From assembly GCA_965229355.1 (NCBI GenBank), contig OZ245869.1, forward strand, positions 682,001 to 746,000: a stretch of DNA of 64,000 nt, read 5' to 3'. Both the position numbers and the translations under genes were made by a program. The stretch comes from GCA-2737725 sp965229355. Lineage in GTDB: Bacteria > Pseudomonadota > Alphaproteobacteria > Rhodospirillales > Rhodospirillaceae. Shown one piece after another: positions 49,632 to 58,581 of the stretch. The number at the start of each line of letters is the position of its first letter. The stretch's first letter is position 1. The notes below the pieces were generated by a model, which had not been told where the DNA came from, searched no databases, and saw only the letters and a program-made list of their open reading frames with translations.

Positions 49632-51605
49632 GTGACAGATACCACCGCCACAACCGCTGCTATTCCGAAAACGCCGGACGCCATCTCGAACACACGGCGC
49701 TTACTCATTATGACGGCGCTGGTTCTGTCCACCGTCCTCGCAAGCCTTGATTCCAGCTTCGTACCCATCGCTTTCCCCGACATTATCGATAACCTCAACA
49801 CATCGACCGCGATGGTCGTTTGGGTGGCATTGGGCTACCTCATTGCAGCAACTGGGCCGCAACTGTTTCTGTCACGTATTGGCGATGTCGTAGGCCAAGT
49901 CCGTATGTTCCAAATCGGAACAACAGTTTACGCACTGGCCATGATCGCCTGCACATTTGCGCCTACAATTGAAATTCTGATTGGCTTGCGTGTGATTCAA
50001 GGGTTAGGGATGGCCATCTTCCTGCCCTTCACATTTGCACTCGCCACAAAGGTTTATCCGCCATCAGAACGCGGCAAAGCCCTCGGCATTATGCAATCCG
50101 CGAATGCCTTTGGCTTTATTGCAGGGCCGGTATTCGCGGGCGTTCTGCTCGATGCCTTTGATTGGGATTCTATTTTTGCGGTCCGCATCCCTTTCGCAAT
50201 TGCCGCCATTGCAATTGCCTGGACAGCCTTTGGCGATACGCTTCCTAAAGCCGAGGTTAAACGCGCTTCCACGTACGATTTAGCCGGGGCCATTTTGCTG
50301 ACCATTGGATTCTTCGGTTTATTGTTTGGGTTTAATCGACTGCCCGTGGAAGACAATCATCTGGAAATAACCGCATGGCTGATTTTCATTTCCGGCTTTG
50401 TGTTCTTTGGCTTGTTTGTGGTGCAGGAAAATCGATCTGAAAACCCGATTATTCCTCTGCATCTCTTTAAGAACATAAACTTTACGAAAGCCGCCATCGC
50501 CTTTACCGCAGTGTTTGCAAGCTTCCCGGTCTACTTATTCGTGATGCCGATTTTGCTCATCACCGGCATGGAATTCAAATCATGGACCGTAGGTATGGTG
50601 CTGTGCTCTTCGGCGCTGACCACGGCCGTCATCAGCCCGTATGCCGGCAAGTTAGCTGATAAATTTGGCGCGGAGACATTGTGCTTTGCAGGTACACTTT
50701 TCGCCGGTGCGGGTTACCTCAGCATGCTGTTCATTCATTTAGATACATCGGTTTGGTATTTGCTCGTGCCGATGATCTCACTCGGCATTGGCACGGGGCT
50801 ATTCTTTTCACCCAACAACAGTCTTCTAATTTCAAACGTGCCGCCCAACATGGCTGCAATCGCCTCAGGCATGATCGGGACCTTACGCCAAGCAGGTTAT
50901 GCTGTTGGGTTTGCGGTCATCGCATCCATGATGACGGCGTTACAAGATACTTATGAAGCCAGCATTACGAGATTTTCGGTCACCAGTATTCCCAATACAG
51001 ACGCCCACACGATTTCTGAGTTTTTCGAGTTTGGCGGAGTGTGGTCGCCGGAAATGCTGGTCAGCATCTTCCATATGACTGTCATCATCTGCACGGCAAT
51101 GCTGCTGATTGCGATATTGAATTCAGTGCCCAAGCTAAAGCTTGATGGAATCAAGCAACTTGCTGCACTGGGTTTTGCCACAGTTATGGGGGTTGGTGGC
51201 ATTTTGGTGTTTGGCGCCGTCTCTGAGATTGACTCGCGCCTGATGTCCAATACGGAGCCCACAGCACGCGTCCATACTGACAGCAATGTGCAGGCTTGGT
51301 TATGGACTGCGCGTCAGCACGATATCCCAGGCAAAGTTGCGCCCGCCAATGCCAAGCAGGCCTTTATCGATAACTGCGCTGCCTGCCACGGCGAAGATGC
51401 GCGCGGCATTAAAGATACCGGCGCAAACTTAGTAACCAGCACGTTCGTCAAAGCAATGAACGATACCGAGCTCGCATCCTTTATTAAATCCGGCCGCCAA
51501 CCCGATAGCCCCGATAGCAAAATGAAGTTGCTTATGCCAGCATTCGATTACCTGACTGATCAGGAAATCGAACAAGTAACGGCATTTATTCGCAATCCTA
51601 AATAA
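49632..51605 (+). CDS. DHA2-type MFS transporter fused to a c-type cytochrome domain
   Basis: The protein has 657 residues from GTG 49632, eleven bases after the beta subunit stop. Residues 20-500 hold fourteen helices of the DHA2 (EmrB/QacA) branch, with antiporter-type motif C GFIAGPVFAGVL. A 15th helix at about 508-531 carries the chain to the periplasm. The C-terminal domain (about 563-657) has the heme c site CAACH at 582-586 and an axial Met (M635 in LLMPAF), as in small class I cytochromes. The frame is continuous, so the fusion is real in this sequence. I infer the cytochrome exchanges electrons with the alpha-beta enzyme while the MFS part moves its substrate or product. Confidence 0.88.
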   Translation: MTDTTATTAAIPKTPDAISNTRRLLIMTALVLSTVLASLDSSFVPIAFPDIIDNLNTSTAMVVWVALGYLIAATGPQLFLSRIGDVVGQVRMFQIGTTVYALAMIACTFAPTIEILIGLRVIQGLGMAIFLPFTFALATKVYPPSERGKALGIMQSANAFGFIAGPVFAGVLLDAFDWDSIFAVRIPFAIAAIAIAWTAFGDTLPKAEVKRASTYDLAGAILLTIGFFGLLFGFNRLPVEDNHLEITAWLIFISGFVFFGLFVVQENRSENPIIPLHLFKNINFTKAAIAFTAVFASFPVYLFVMPILLITGMEFKSWTVGMVLCSSALTTAVISPYAGKLADKFGAETLCFAGTLFAGAGYLSMLFIHLDTSVWYLLVPMISLGIGTGLFFSPNNSLLISNVPPNMAAIASGMIGTLRQAGYAVGFAVIASMMTALQDTYEASITRFSVTSIPNTDAHTISEFFEFGGVWSPEMLVSIFHMTVIICTAMLLIAILNSVPKLKLDGIKQLAALGFATVMGVGGILVFGAVSEIDSRLMSNTEPTARVHTDSNVQAWLWTARQHDIPGKVAPANAKQAFIDNCAACHGEDARGIKDTGANLVTSTFVKAMNDTELASFIKSGRQPDSPDSKMKLLMPAFDYLTDQEIEQVTAFIRNPK

Positions 51606-51618
51606 AATATCCAGCCAG

Positions 51619-52404
51619 CTATACTCGGGCCAGTTGTTCGAATTCCACACGCAGCGGAATGTGATCTGAGCTGCGGATATTCTGCATGCATGTCGCGCTT
51701 TTCAGCTTCATGCCACGATAAAAGACGTGATCCAGAACCTGATTGAGGTGGCGCCATTGTGGCGCGCCGACAGGCACACGATGCAAATCATAAGCTTCGA
51801 CGGCACCAAACAAGATATGACGCCGCTTTGGGTTCCACGTGTTGAAGTCGCCTGCCAAGATCACTGGGCCTTTGTGCGCGTCCAGAATGGCTTCCAGCTG
51901 TGCGACTTGCCGCCCAAATTTTCGCGATGAAGTAATGTTGATTGCGTGGATGTTGAGAACCAGCAGATTACCGCTGGTATTCAAAATATCGTATTCTGTC
52001 GCCAGAACTGTTTTTGGCAGGTCTATAATCGGTTCACGGTCAGGCGAGCGGAGGATCGTACGCTTAATGGCAGCGATACGGCTGCCGGTTTTTACGCCGC
52101 TGGTCGCTGCGGTCGAACGGTATGCGAAATTTTGCGCCATCACCCATTCAAAGCCACTCGCAACGTGGAACGGGTGCGCTTTGTCGCCGTGAAGCATAGC
52201 TTCTTGTAAAAGCACAAAATCGGCATCAGCAACCATCATGGTCAGGTCATCAAGCCAGCCGCGACGGCTCGCCTTATACATATTCCAGCAAATCATCGTG
52301 AAATGCTGACCGAGGCTTTTACGTGTGGCTTGGCCAAGTACGCGCACAGAATCGTCTTCGGGAACGATGCGATATAAATTCTTGCGGCTAAGGGCACGGA
52401 TCAT
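51619..52404 (-). CDS. Endonuclease/exonuclease/phosphatase (EEP) family protein
   Basis: The protein has 261 residues. Family motifs in order are WNMYK, LLQEA, the catalytic GDFNTWN, LDHVFYRG and SSDHIPL, which together build the Mg-dependent phosphoesterase active site. Members hydrolyse DNA, inositol phosphates or phospholipids. No signal peptide is seen. Eleven bases separate it from the cardiolipin synthase upstream on the same strand, so they are cotranscribed; a role in phospholipid metabolism is therefore more likely than DNA repair. The two genes are convergent with the molybdoenzyme operon. Confidence 0.88.
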   Translation of the reverse strand: MIRALSRKNLYRIVPEDDSVRVLGQATRKSLGQHFTMICWNMYKASRRGWLDDLTMMVADADFVLLQEAMLHGDKAHPFHVASGFEWVMAQNFAYRSTAATSGVKTGSRIAAIKRTILRSPDREPIIDLPKTVLATEYDILNTSGNLLVLNIHAINITSSRKFGRQVAQLEAILDAHKGPVILAGDFNTWNPKRRHILFGAVEAYDLHRVPVGAPQWRHLNQVLDHVFYRGMKLKSATCMQNIRSSDHIPLRVEFEQLARV

Positions 52405-52415
52405 GGCGCACGTTT

Positions 52416-53822
52416 TTACAAGTACGGGCTAAACAGACGAACAAAATTATTTCGCAACCTCATCCACAAGGGCGCGCTCTGAACAGTTTCTAATTGAAGA
52501 TGATGTGCGGTTGCTTTTTTACCATCAAAATAACGCTCGAGTTCAATGCCCAGCGCCGAGTCTGCACACTCCAAATTTGCTTCAAAATTTAAGCGTAAAC
52601 TCCGCTGATCCCAGTTTGTCGACCCGACCAATGACCAACGGCCATCTACGACCATGATTTTACTGTGATCGAAAGGCGCAGCACCGAGATAAATCTTCAC
52701 GCCGTGTGCGATGAGTTTTTCAAAGTTTGCGGCCATGGCCCAATCAATGCCTGGAATATTGCTTTTTGAGGGCAACATCACCTCCACATTCACACCACGC
52801 AATGCACACACGCACAGCGCGGTGACCAAACCCGTATTAGGGATAAAATACGGCGTCATAATGCGGACGTGTTTTTGACTGACGGCCAACGCCCCCAAAA
52901 TAAGCCACTGTAGTGTTTCAACACGATGATCGGGCCCGGCAGGCGCAAGCCGCGCTTCGACAATGCCCGGGTACGCGGCTGTATCAGACCAGCGCGGGAG
53001 ATCAATGGCCTCTGTTGTCGCAAACTCCCAATCCTCTTCAAACAGCGCCGACATTTGATCCAAAACGGGTCCGCGGACTTGGAAGTGAATATCCTGGACA
53101 GGATGCGATGGCTTCGCGCCTAGCACGTTTCCATGCCGGATATTCATGCCGCCGATAAACCCCACTTGGCCATCGACCACCATGATTTTTCGATGATTGC
53201 GCAAATTGAAAAACCGAATGAATCGCAAATTGTGAGGAATAAAGCGTGCGGCCGCGATGCCTCCCTTTTTTAGATCTTCGTCGATGGCCTGTTTGCTATA
53301 CCGCAATCCCACATCATCAATGAGGACGCGGATTTTTACGCCGCGTCCAACTGCAGCAATCAACGCATTTACAAACGTTTGACCCGTTGTGTCATAGTCA
53401 AAAATGTATGTAGAGAGCGCAATCGTTGTCTTAGCGCCGGCAATCGCTTCCAGCATCGCGGGATACGCCATGTCACCATTCATCAGCGGCGTAATGTGAT
53501 TGCCCGGCAAGAACGGCAAGTCATTCACCGCTGTTGTAATCCCGAGAAACCGTGGACCTGCCTGAGATGTCCCCGGCATGAGACGCGCAGAAATAGATGC
53601 ACGCGCACCGACTTCAGCACGGCTGCGTAATTTCCGCGCACTACGCTCCACGCGGTTGATGCCGAAGAGCCAATAAAGAGCGCAGCCTAAAAATGGGGAC
53701 AATAAGATCAGGGCAATCCAGCCCACAACAACGGGCTCGTTGTCTTTGCGTAGAAGGACATGCGCGCACAATGGGATCGCAACAAGCAAATGGATGATGG
53801 TGAAGAGGGAAACGCCCAGCAT
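52416..53822 (-). CDS. cls: Cardiolipin synthase, phospholipase D type (ClsA)
   Basis: The protein has 468 residues. Two N-terminal membrane helices (about 5-55) are followed by two phospholipase D HxKxxxxD motifs: NHRKIMVVDG and, in the C-terminal half, DHSKIMVVDG. It condenses two phosphatidylglycerols (or PG with PE) to cardiolipin at the inner membrane. The layout and length match ClsA. It leads a two-gene operon with the EEP phosphatase at 51619. The upstream gap of 249 bases is shared with the divergent Asp-box gene. Confidence 0.9.
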   Translation of the reverse strand: MLGVSLFTIIHLLVAIPLCAHVLLRKDNEPVVVGWIALILLSPFLGCALYWLFGINRVERSARKLRSRAEVGARASISARLMPGTSQAGPRFLGITTAVNDLPFLPGNHITPLMNGDMAYPAMLEAIAGAKTTIALSTYIFDYDTTGQTFVNALIAAVGRGVKIRVLIDDVGLRYSKQAIDEDLKKGGIAAARFIPHNLRFIRFFNLRNHRKIMVVDGQVGFIGGMNIRHGNVLGAKPSHPVQDIHFQVRGPVLDQMSALFEEDWEFATTEAIDLPRWSDTAAYPGIVEARLAPAGPDHRVETLQWLILGALAVSQKHVRIMTPYFIPNTGLVTALCVCALRGVNVEVMLPSKSNIPGIDWAMAANFEKLIAHGVKIYLGAAPFDHSKIMVVDGRWSLVGSTNWDQRSLRLNFEANLECADSALGIELERYFDGKKATAHHLQLETVQSAPLWMRLRNNFVRLFSPYL

Positions 53823-54071
53823 AACAACCTCGGAATGGGCTTAACTCATAACATCGCTGAACTTACAGCGCTGTGTAAAACGGCGTGTGTATTCCAAAGT
53901 GCCTTAAATTCTGTGTTCAGCCCTGAAAACGCGGGATGTCGCAACAGACCGGCATCGAGATTTCATAAGATATTGATATTAAAAGATATTATTCAGCGCT
54001 TGAGGCCAACCGTTATGATTATGATGTTAGAATCGCACGTGTTGAACTGATCCATACCGGGGGCTTATCAC

Positions 54072-55367
54072 ATGATGTTCAAGCATTACGGCCTTGCGAT
54101 CTTATCCCTTTTCGCATGCACATCAGTTGTGAATGCAGCACCCCTAAGCCCTCCAAATCATATGGCGATTGCCCCCGATGTCGCGGTGAACGCAAAAGGT
54201 GAGATTGCAGTATTATGGGTCGACAAAGCGCCAGAGAAACAAAGACAAGAGGGCGGCGGCGTCCACGACCACCATTTAGCAGTCACCGACTTATATGTGT
54301 CGTTGTCGCGTGATGGCGGCGCCACATTTGACGCGCCGGTCAAGATCAACCGTGACGCAGGTGTTGTGTGGGGCCAACAAGTTAGTCGTCCGCGCATTGC
54401 AGGCACAACGTCTGGTTCGTGGCAGGTCGCGTATACCGCCAATGAAATACACGCGAAGCTGAACAAACCAGCGCTGACAATCCACCACACACGGTCATTG
54501 GATGGCGGAAAAACATTTGAACAGCCTCGCCGCATTTCAACGCTGACAGATGTGGATATGAGCACCGTCATCCACGGCGGTTTTACAAGCGCTGCCGCGT
54601 TTGGCGCGATGGCTATTGCACCAGATAATAGCATTCACCTGATCTGGATTGATACGCGCTATATGAAGTCCGAAGCGGACGCGGGCGCGTTATACAGTGC
54701 AGTCTCGCGGGATAACGGAGCGACATTTGAAACTGAAGTGCAACAACTACAAACAGGCGTTTGCCCGTGCTGTCAGTTGATGGCGGTTGCAGATGCACAG
54801 TCTAATCTGCTGATCGGATCACGGAACGTCACCGCGGACGGGTTCCGCCCCGCAACATTTGCACGTATGGACGCAAAGACAGGCAAGATGAGTGAGCGCG
54901 TTGAAACTGGCGGCGCACCATGGAAAATTGCGGGCTGCCCACTTAAACCAACCGTCGTCGCATCGGTCGGCAACGCCATCTTCACTGCCGTCTACAATGG
55001 TGGCGAAGCAAAACCCGGCGTGCTGTTTTCGGCGTCGTCTGATGGCGGCAAAACCTTTACCCCCTCACCCGCACACCCGGATGCACAGGTATCAGATGCC
55101 CCGTCGATTGCGACGAACGGCAAATATGTCCTACTGGCATGGCATGGGAAGACAACTGGCGCGCGCCGCGTGTTTTACCGCATGTACGACGTGACAGGTA
55201 AACCTGCTGGCGACATTAACGAATTACCAGCTGGACCGGAAAACGCACAAAACCCAATTGTCGCCGCGCGCCCTGACGGCCAATTCCAAATTGCATATCA
55301 GCAAGCGGACCGAATCTACACCGAAACGTTAGCCGCAGCACCGACAACCAAAGTAGTGAAGAACTGA
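54072..55367 (+). CDS. Secreted sialidase-like Asp-box protein
   Basis: The protein has 431 residues. The Sec signal ends near TSVVNAAP. Four Asp-box-like motifs recur: SRDGGATF, SLDGGKTF, SRDNGATF and SSDGGKTF, marking a six-bladed sialidase-type propeller. True sialidase residues (the arginine triad) are not clear, so the enzyme activity is uncertain. A CPCC motif sits near residue 235 with another Cys about 60 residues later. Its last base overlaps the start of the TlpA-like thioredoxin gene, which may keep those cysteines reduced; they might bind a metal or cofactor. Confidence 0.75.
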   Translation: MMFKHYGLAILSLFACTSVVNAAPLSPPNHMAIAPDVAVNAKGEIAVLWVDKAPEKQRQEGGGVHDHHLAVTDLYVSLSRDGGATFDAPVKINRDAGVVWGQQVSRPRIAGTTSGSWQVAYTANEIHAKLNKPALTIHHTRSLDGGKTFEQPRRISTLTDVDMSTVIHGGFTSAAAFGAMAIAPDNSIHLIWIDTRYMKSEADAGALYSAVSRDNGATFETEVQQLQTGVCPCCQLMAVADAQSNLLIGSRNVTADGFRPATFARMDAKTGKMSERVETGGAPWKIAGCPLKPTVVASVGNAIFTAVYNGGEAKPGVLFSASSDGGKTFTPSPAHPDAQVSDAPSIATNGKYVLLAWHGKTTGARRVFYRMYDVTGKPAGDINELPAGPENAQNPIVAARPDGQFQIAYQQADRIYTETLAAAPTTKVVKN

Positions 55368-55861
55368 TGTTTAGTCTTCGTAGATTGGTGCTCGCTGCCT
55401 TTATTGGTCTTCTCATCAGCCCAACAATTGGCACCGCGGCATCCATCAAAGTCGTTAGCCCGCAAGATTTTAGAAATTTATTGGATGCCGAGCGCGGCAA
55501 TATTGTTGTGGTAAATTTGTGGGCCACGTGGTGCACACCTTGCTTGGCCGAGATTCCCGATCTTGTAAAAGTCACGGACGCGTTAGCCGACAAGAAAGTA
55601 AAACTGATTGGCATTGCCGTAGATGATGCCGGAGTTTCAAGCAAACAAGTCGAGAATTTAAAACAGCGCTATTTCCCCACGTTTAACACTTATGTCCGCG
55701 ATCAAACGGAAGTGGACTATCTGATCAGCATCATTGATCCGGCGTGGAATGAGGTTGTGCCAACAACATACATCCTTGATCGCAAGGGTAAGGTGAAAAA
55801 CCGCATTCAAGGTAAGAAGTCGGCTGATGAGTTCAAGGCCGAGATTTTGGCAACCGATTAA
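55367..55861 (+). CDS. TlpA/ResA-type periplasmic thioredoxin
   Basis: The protein has 164 residues, with a Sec signal or anchor ending near SPTIGTAAS. The redox motif WATWCTPC, followed by EIPDLVKV, and the cis-Pro in VVPTTYIL define a TlpA-like reductase. Such proteins keep specific periplasmic thiols reduced, for cytochrome c or copper sites, for example. Its ATG shares a base with the TGA of the Asp-box gene, so the two are translationally coupled, and the CPCC protein is its probable partner. Confidence 0.9.
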   Translation: MFSLRRLVLAAFIGLLISPTIGTAASIKVVSPQDFRNLLDAERGNIVVVNLWATWCTPCLAEIPDLVKVTDALADKKVKLIGIAVDDAGVSSKQVENLKQRYFPTFNTYVRDQTEVDYLISIIDPAWNEVVPTTYILDRKGKVKNRIQGKKSADEFKAEILATD

Positions 55862-56032
55862 CGGTTGCTATCAGGTAATAGCATCGTTGCACCTACCACA
55901 GCCATGCCACCTTGACGAGGGGGCTCAGCAAAGCTGCTCGCGAACTGAAATCCAAAAATTATACTTCTGTAAAAAGTAAGTGTTGATCTGCTTTGGTTGC
56001 AGCCCGATACGCAATTTAGGGGAGCGATACAC

Positions 56033-57556
56033 ATGCGAGCATTCGTTTATGCAACGGTATTTGCGGGCTTATTCGTGGCTACCGCCTCGGCGCAAGTCGC
56101 TACCGCCCCCATTAAAATTGACAGCGGACTCATCACCGGACTGGAAGATCAGGGTGTTGAAAGTTTCAAAGGCATTCCATTCGCAACACCGCCAGTCGGC
56201 TCTTTGCGGTGGCGCGCGCCTCAGCCCATCGCAAAATGGACGGGCACATTTGCTGCCAATAAATACGGCTTCATGTGCATGCAAAGTCCACGTGTTGACT
56301 CTAACGGCATCGGGACACGCCGCGAGGACATGAGCGAGGACTGCCTCACGCTCAACATTTTCCGCGCAACAGAAAAGGCTGCTAAGCCACGTCCTGTTAT
56401 GGTTTGGATTCACGGCGGCGGTATGGTCGCTGGCGCATCCTCCGTTGCAGCCCACAACGGCGCAGCCTTCGCGCGCGGCGGCGTTATTTTGGTGTCGATC
56501 AATTATCGCCTGGGCCGTTTAGGGTTGTTTGGGCACCCATCTCTGACGAAGGAAAATGCCGACAACGGTCAACTTGGCAACTACGCCCTGATGGACCAGA
56601 TCGCTGGTTTAAAGTGGGTTCAACGCAATATTGCAGCCTTTGGTGGCGACCCAAAGAACGTAACTATATTTGGTGAATCAGCAGGCGCATATTCGGTCGA
56701 CGCCCTAATGATCTCACCCGAAGCGCGCGGGCTTTTTCATAAAGCGATTGCGCAATCAGGTTACGGGCGCGGCGCATATCCGCGACTATCCGTGCCAACG
56801 CCAGACGGAAAGCCTTCTGCTGAAACTGAAGGCACAACTATCGCTGAAAGCCTTGGCGCGAAGAATGCTGATGTTGCCAGCTTAAGAGCATTATCCGCTG
56901 ATGCGATTGTCGAGTCTGCCAAAGGTATGATGGGCATGAACTACATCCTCGATGGCAAGTTTATTACTGGCGATTTATGGGACGTGTTTCGTAAAAACCA
57001 AGAAGCCCCAGTCCCATTCATCCTGGGATCGAATAGCCATGAAACACCGATGAGCGACATCAATCGCCCACAACTTCGGGAATTGGTTTCAGCATCTGAT
57101 GACGCTGACCTTTCAAAAGCATATGGCGGCCAGGAGATGTATTTGTCGCATCTTGGCAGTGATGTCGCTTTTACAGAACAAGCGCGCGGGCTCGCGCGAC
57201 TGCATCAAAAGAATGGCCACCCCACGTATCTCTATTTGTTTAGTGTGGTGAGCGCCGAAGACGCTGCCGCTGGAAAAGGCGCGGCCCATGCTGCAGAAAT
57301 TCGCTACGTGTTCGATAACTTGCACGTCGGCAGCAAACCGCTGACGGGCGACGTTGAAAAAACAACCGCCAAAACTATGAACGCCATGTGGCGTGCGTTT
57401 GCCAGCACTGGCAATCCTTCGATTCCTAATCAAACGTGGCCGGCATATGATGGTCACACAATCATCGATTTCACCCGCGCGGGGCCAAAAGTTTACGTAG
57501 ACCCGCGTGAAGCGCGTTTGGATGCACTAGCAAAGATATTGGGCCCGAAATCTTAA
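56033..57556 (+). CDS. Type B carboxylesterase, secreted
   Basis: The protein has 507 residues from ATG 56033 behind AGGGGAG; the longer frame from 55997 lacks a ribosome site. A signal peptide ends near VATASAQ. The nucleophile elbow IFGESAGAYSV, the oxyanion VWIHGGGM and the EDCLTLNIF segment identify the type B (acetylcholinesterase/pNB esterase) family. It would hydrolyse esters in the periplasm or outside. It is convergent with the IclR gene at 57659. Confidence 0.9.
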   Translation: MRAFVYATVFAGLFVATASAQVATAPIKIDSGLITGLEDQGVESFKGIPFATPPVGSLRWRAPQPIAKWTGTFAANKYGFMCMQSPRVDSNGIGTRREDMSEDCLTLNIFRATEKAAKPRPVMVWIHGGGMVAGASSVAAHNGAAFARGGVILVSINYRLGRLGLFGHPSLTKENADNGQLGNYALMDQIAGLKWVQRNIAAFGGDPKNVTIFGESAGAYSVDALMISPEARGLFHKAIAQSGYGRGAYPRLSVPTPDGKPSAETEGTTIAESLGAKNADVASLRALSADAIVESAKGMMGMNYILDGKFITGDLWDVFRKNQEAPVPFILGSNSHETPMSDINRPQLRELVSASDDADLSKAYGGQEMYLSHLGSDVAFTEQARGLARLHQKNGHPTYLYLFSVVSAEDAAAGKGAAHAAEIRYVFDNLHVGSKPLTGDVEKTTAKTMNAMWRAFASTGNPSIPNQTWPAYDGHTIIDFTRAGPKVYVDPREARLDALAKILGPKS

Positions 57557-57594
57557 CACCGCAGTCCGCATCATCCATCGCGCCGCTTTCCGTT

Positions 57595-57659
57595 GCGTTA
57601 GGCTTCGGGATATTTGGCAATTAATTAAATTGAGCGACCCGAAGTCCTAAGCCTGACGC
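57595..57659. terminator. Inverted repeat between convergent genes
   Basis: GCGTTAGGCTTCGGG (57595-57609) pairs with 57638-57659, which has a seven-base insertion near its middle. The loop is AT-rich. It lies between the esterase stop and the IclR stop and may end one or both transcripts; a proper T-run is lacking, so this is tentative. Confidence 0.35.
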
Positions 57660-58471
57660 TAACGCACTTTATCAAGTCCCGCCGCGATGTCGCGCGCCGC
57701 AGCCTGCAACAAAGGGATGTAATCCGCTCGCACCTCAGAGCGACTGAGAGCTTTGGTGAAGAACTGCATGGCAATCGCAGCAAAAATGCCACCTTTTGTA
57801 ATGACGGGAACGGCTACCATGGACAGCTTTGTATCTCCGATAAACGCATAGCCATCACGCGCAATATCTTTAAAGCGCTTCCCCCAACCAGGTGCATTTA
57901 CTTCAGATATGTCAGCAGCATGTGGTGATGAATGCTTGACCATTTCAATGAGAAGACGCCGCTGGTTATCTTCACTAAAAGCCAAATACACAAGCCCAGC
58001 GGCGCTGCGTAACAGCGGCACGCGATGGCCGGCATAGGTTCGTGACTGCGCAAATGGACTACGAGAATCAGTGCTCGCGCGCACCAACATTTCGAACCCA
58101 TGAAGAGTTGCAAGCTTCAGCGGCCACTTCACGTCAGCGGCTAAAGCATACAGCCGATCCAGGGCAAAATCTTTCAGCCATTGTTCATCTGCATAACCAT
58201 CGCTTAAAGAACGAACACGGCTCCCGAGCTTATAACCGCCTGTGGCTGTATCACGCTCGACATAACCTTCATCGCAAAGCGTTTCTAAAAGTCGGTAAGT
58301 CGTGCCACGCGATAAGGCAAATACCTGTGCCAACTCAGCCAGTGATAAGCCAGGAGAGCTATTCAGATATTCCAGCAGCCTTAGAGCACGCGTCGCACTT
58401 TGCACCCGGCTTTTAGGTTTCGTGGGTGCAGCAATACGCACTCGTGGGCGGGTAAGGATGGCTTTTCGCAT
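57659..58471 (-). CDS. IclR-family transcriptional regulator
   Basis: The protein has 270 residues. A basic tail precedes the winged helix (about 22-80): SATRALRLLEYL, LSLAELAQVFALSRGTTYRLL and GYVERD. The C-terminal effector domain follows with KWPLKLATLHG and YAGHRVPLLRSAAG. IclR regulators of the MhpR type control catabolic operons. It is divergent from the peptide-type binding protein at 58582, a likely target. Confidence 0.9.
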   Translation of the reverse strand: MRKAILTRPRVRIAAPTKPKSRVQSATRALRLLEYLNSSPGLSLAELAQVFALSRGTTYRLLETLCDEGYVERDTATGGYKLGSRVRSLSDGYADEQWLKDFALDRLYALAADVKWPLKLATLHGFEMLVRASTDSRSPFAQSRTYAGHRVPLLRSAAGLVYLAFSEDNQRRLLIEMVKHSSPHAADISEVNAPGWGKRFKDIARDGYAFIGDTKLSMVAVPVITKGGIFAAIAMQFFTKALSRSEVRADYIPLLQAAARDIAAGLDKVR

Positions 58472-58581
58472 ATAAGTTTATAGCAAATATTGAAATTGCT
58501 CGGATTCCGAACATCTTGACCATGCGGCATGCCTAGCGCAAGCCTTTGCGGTGAAATAGTCTGGAGTAAAGGAAGGACCCT

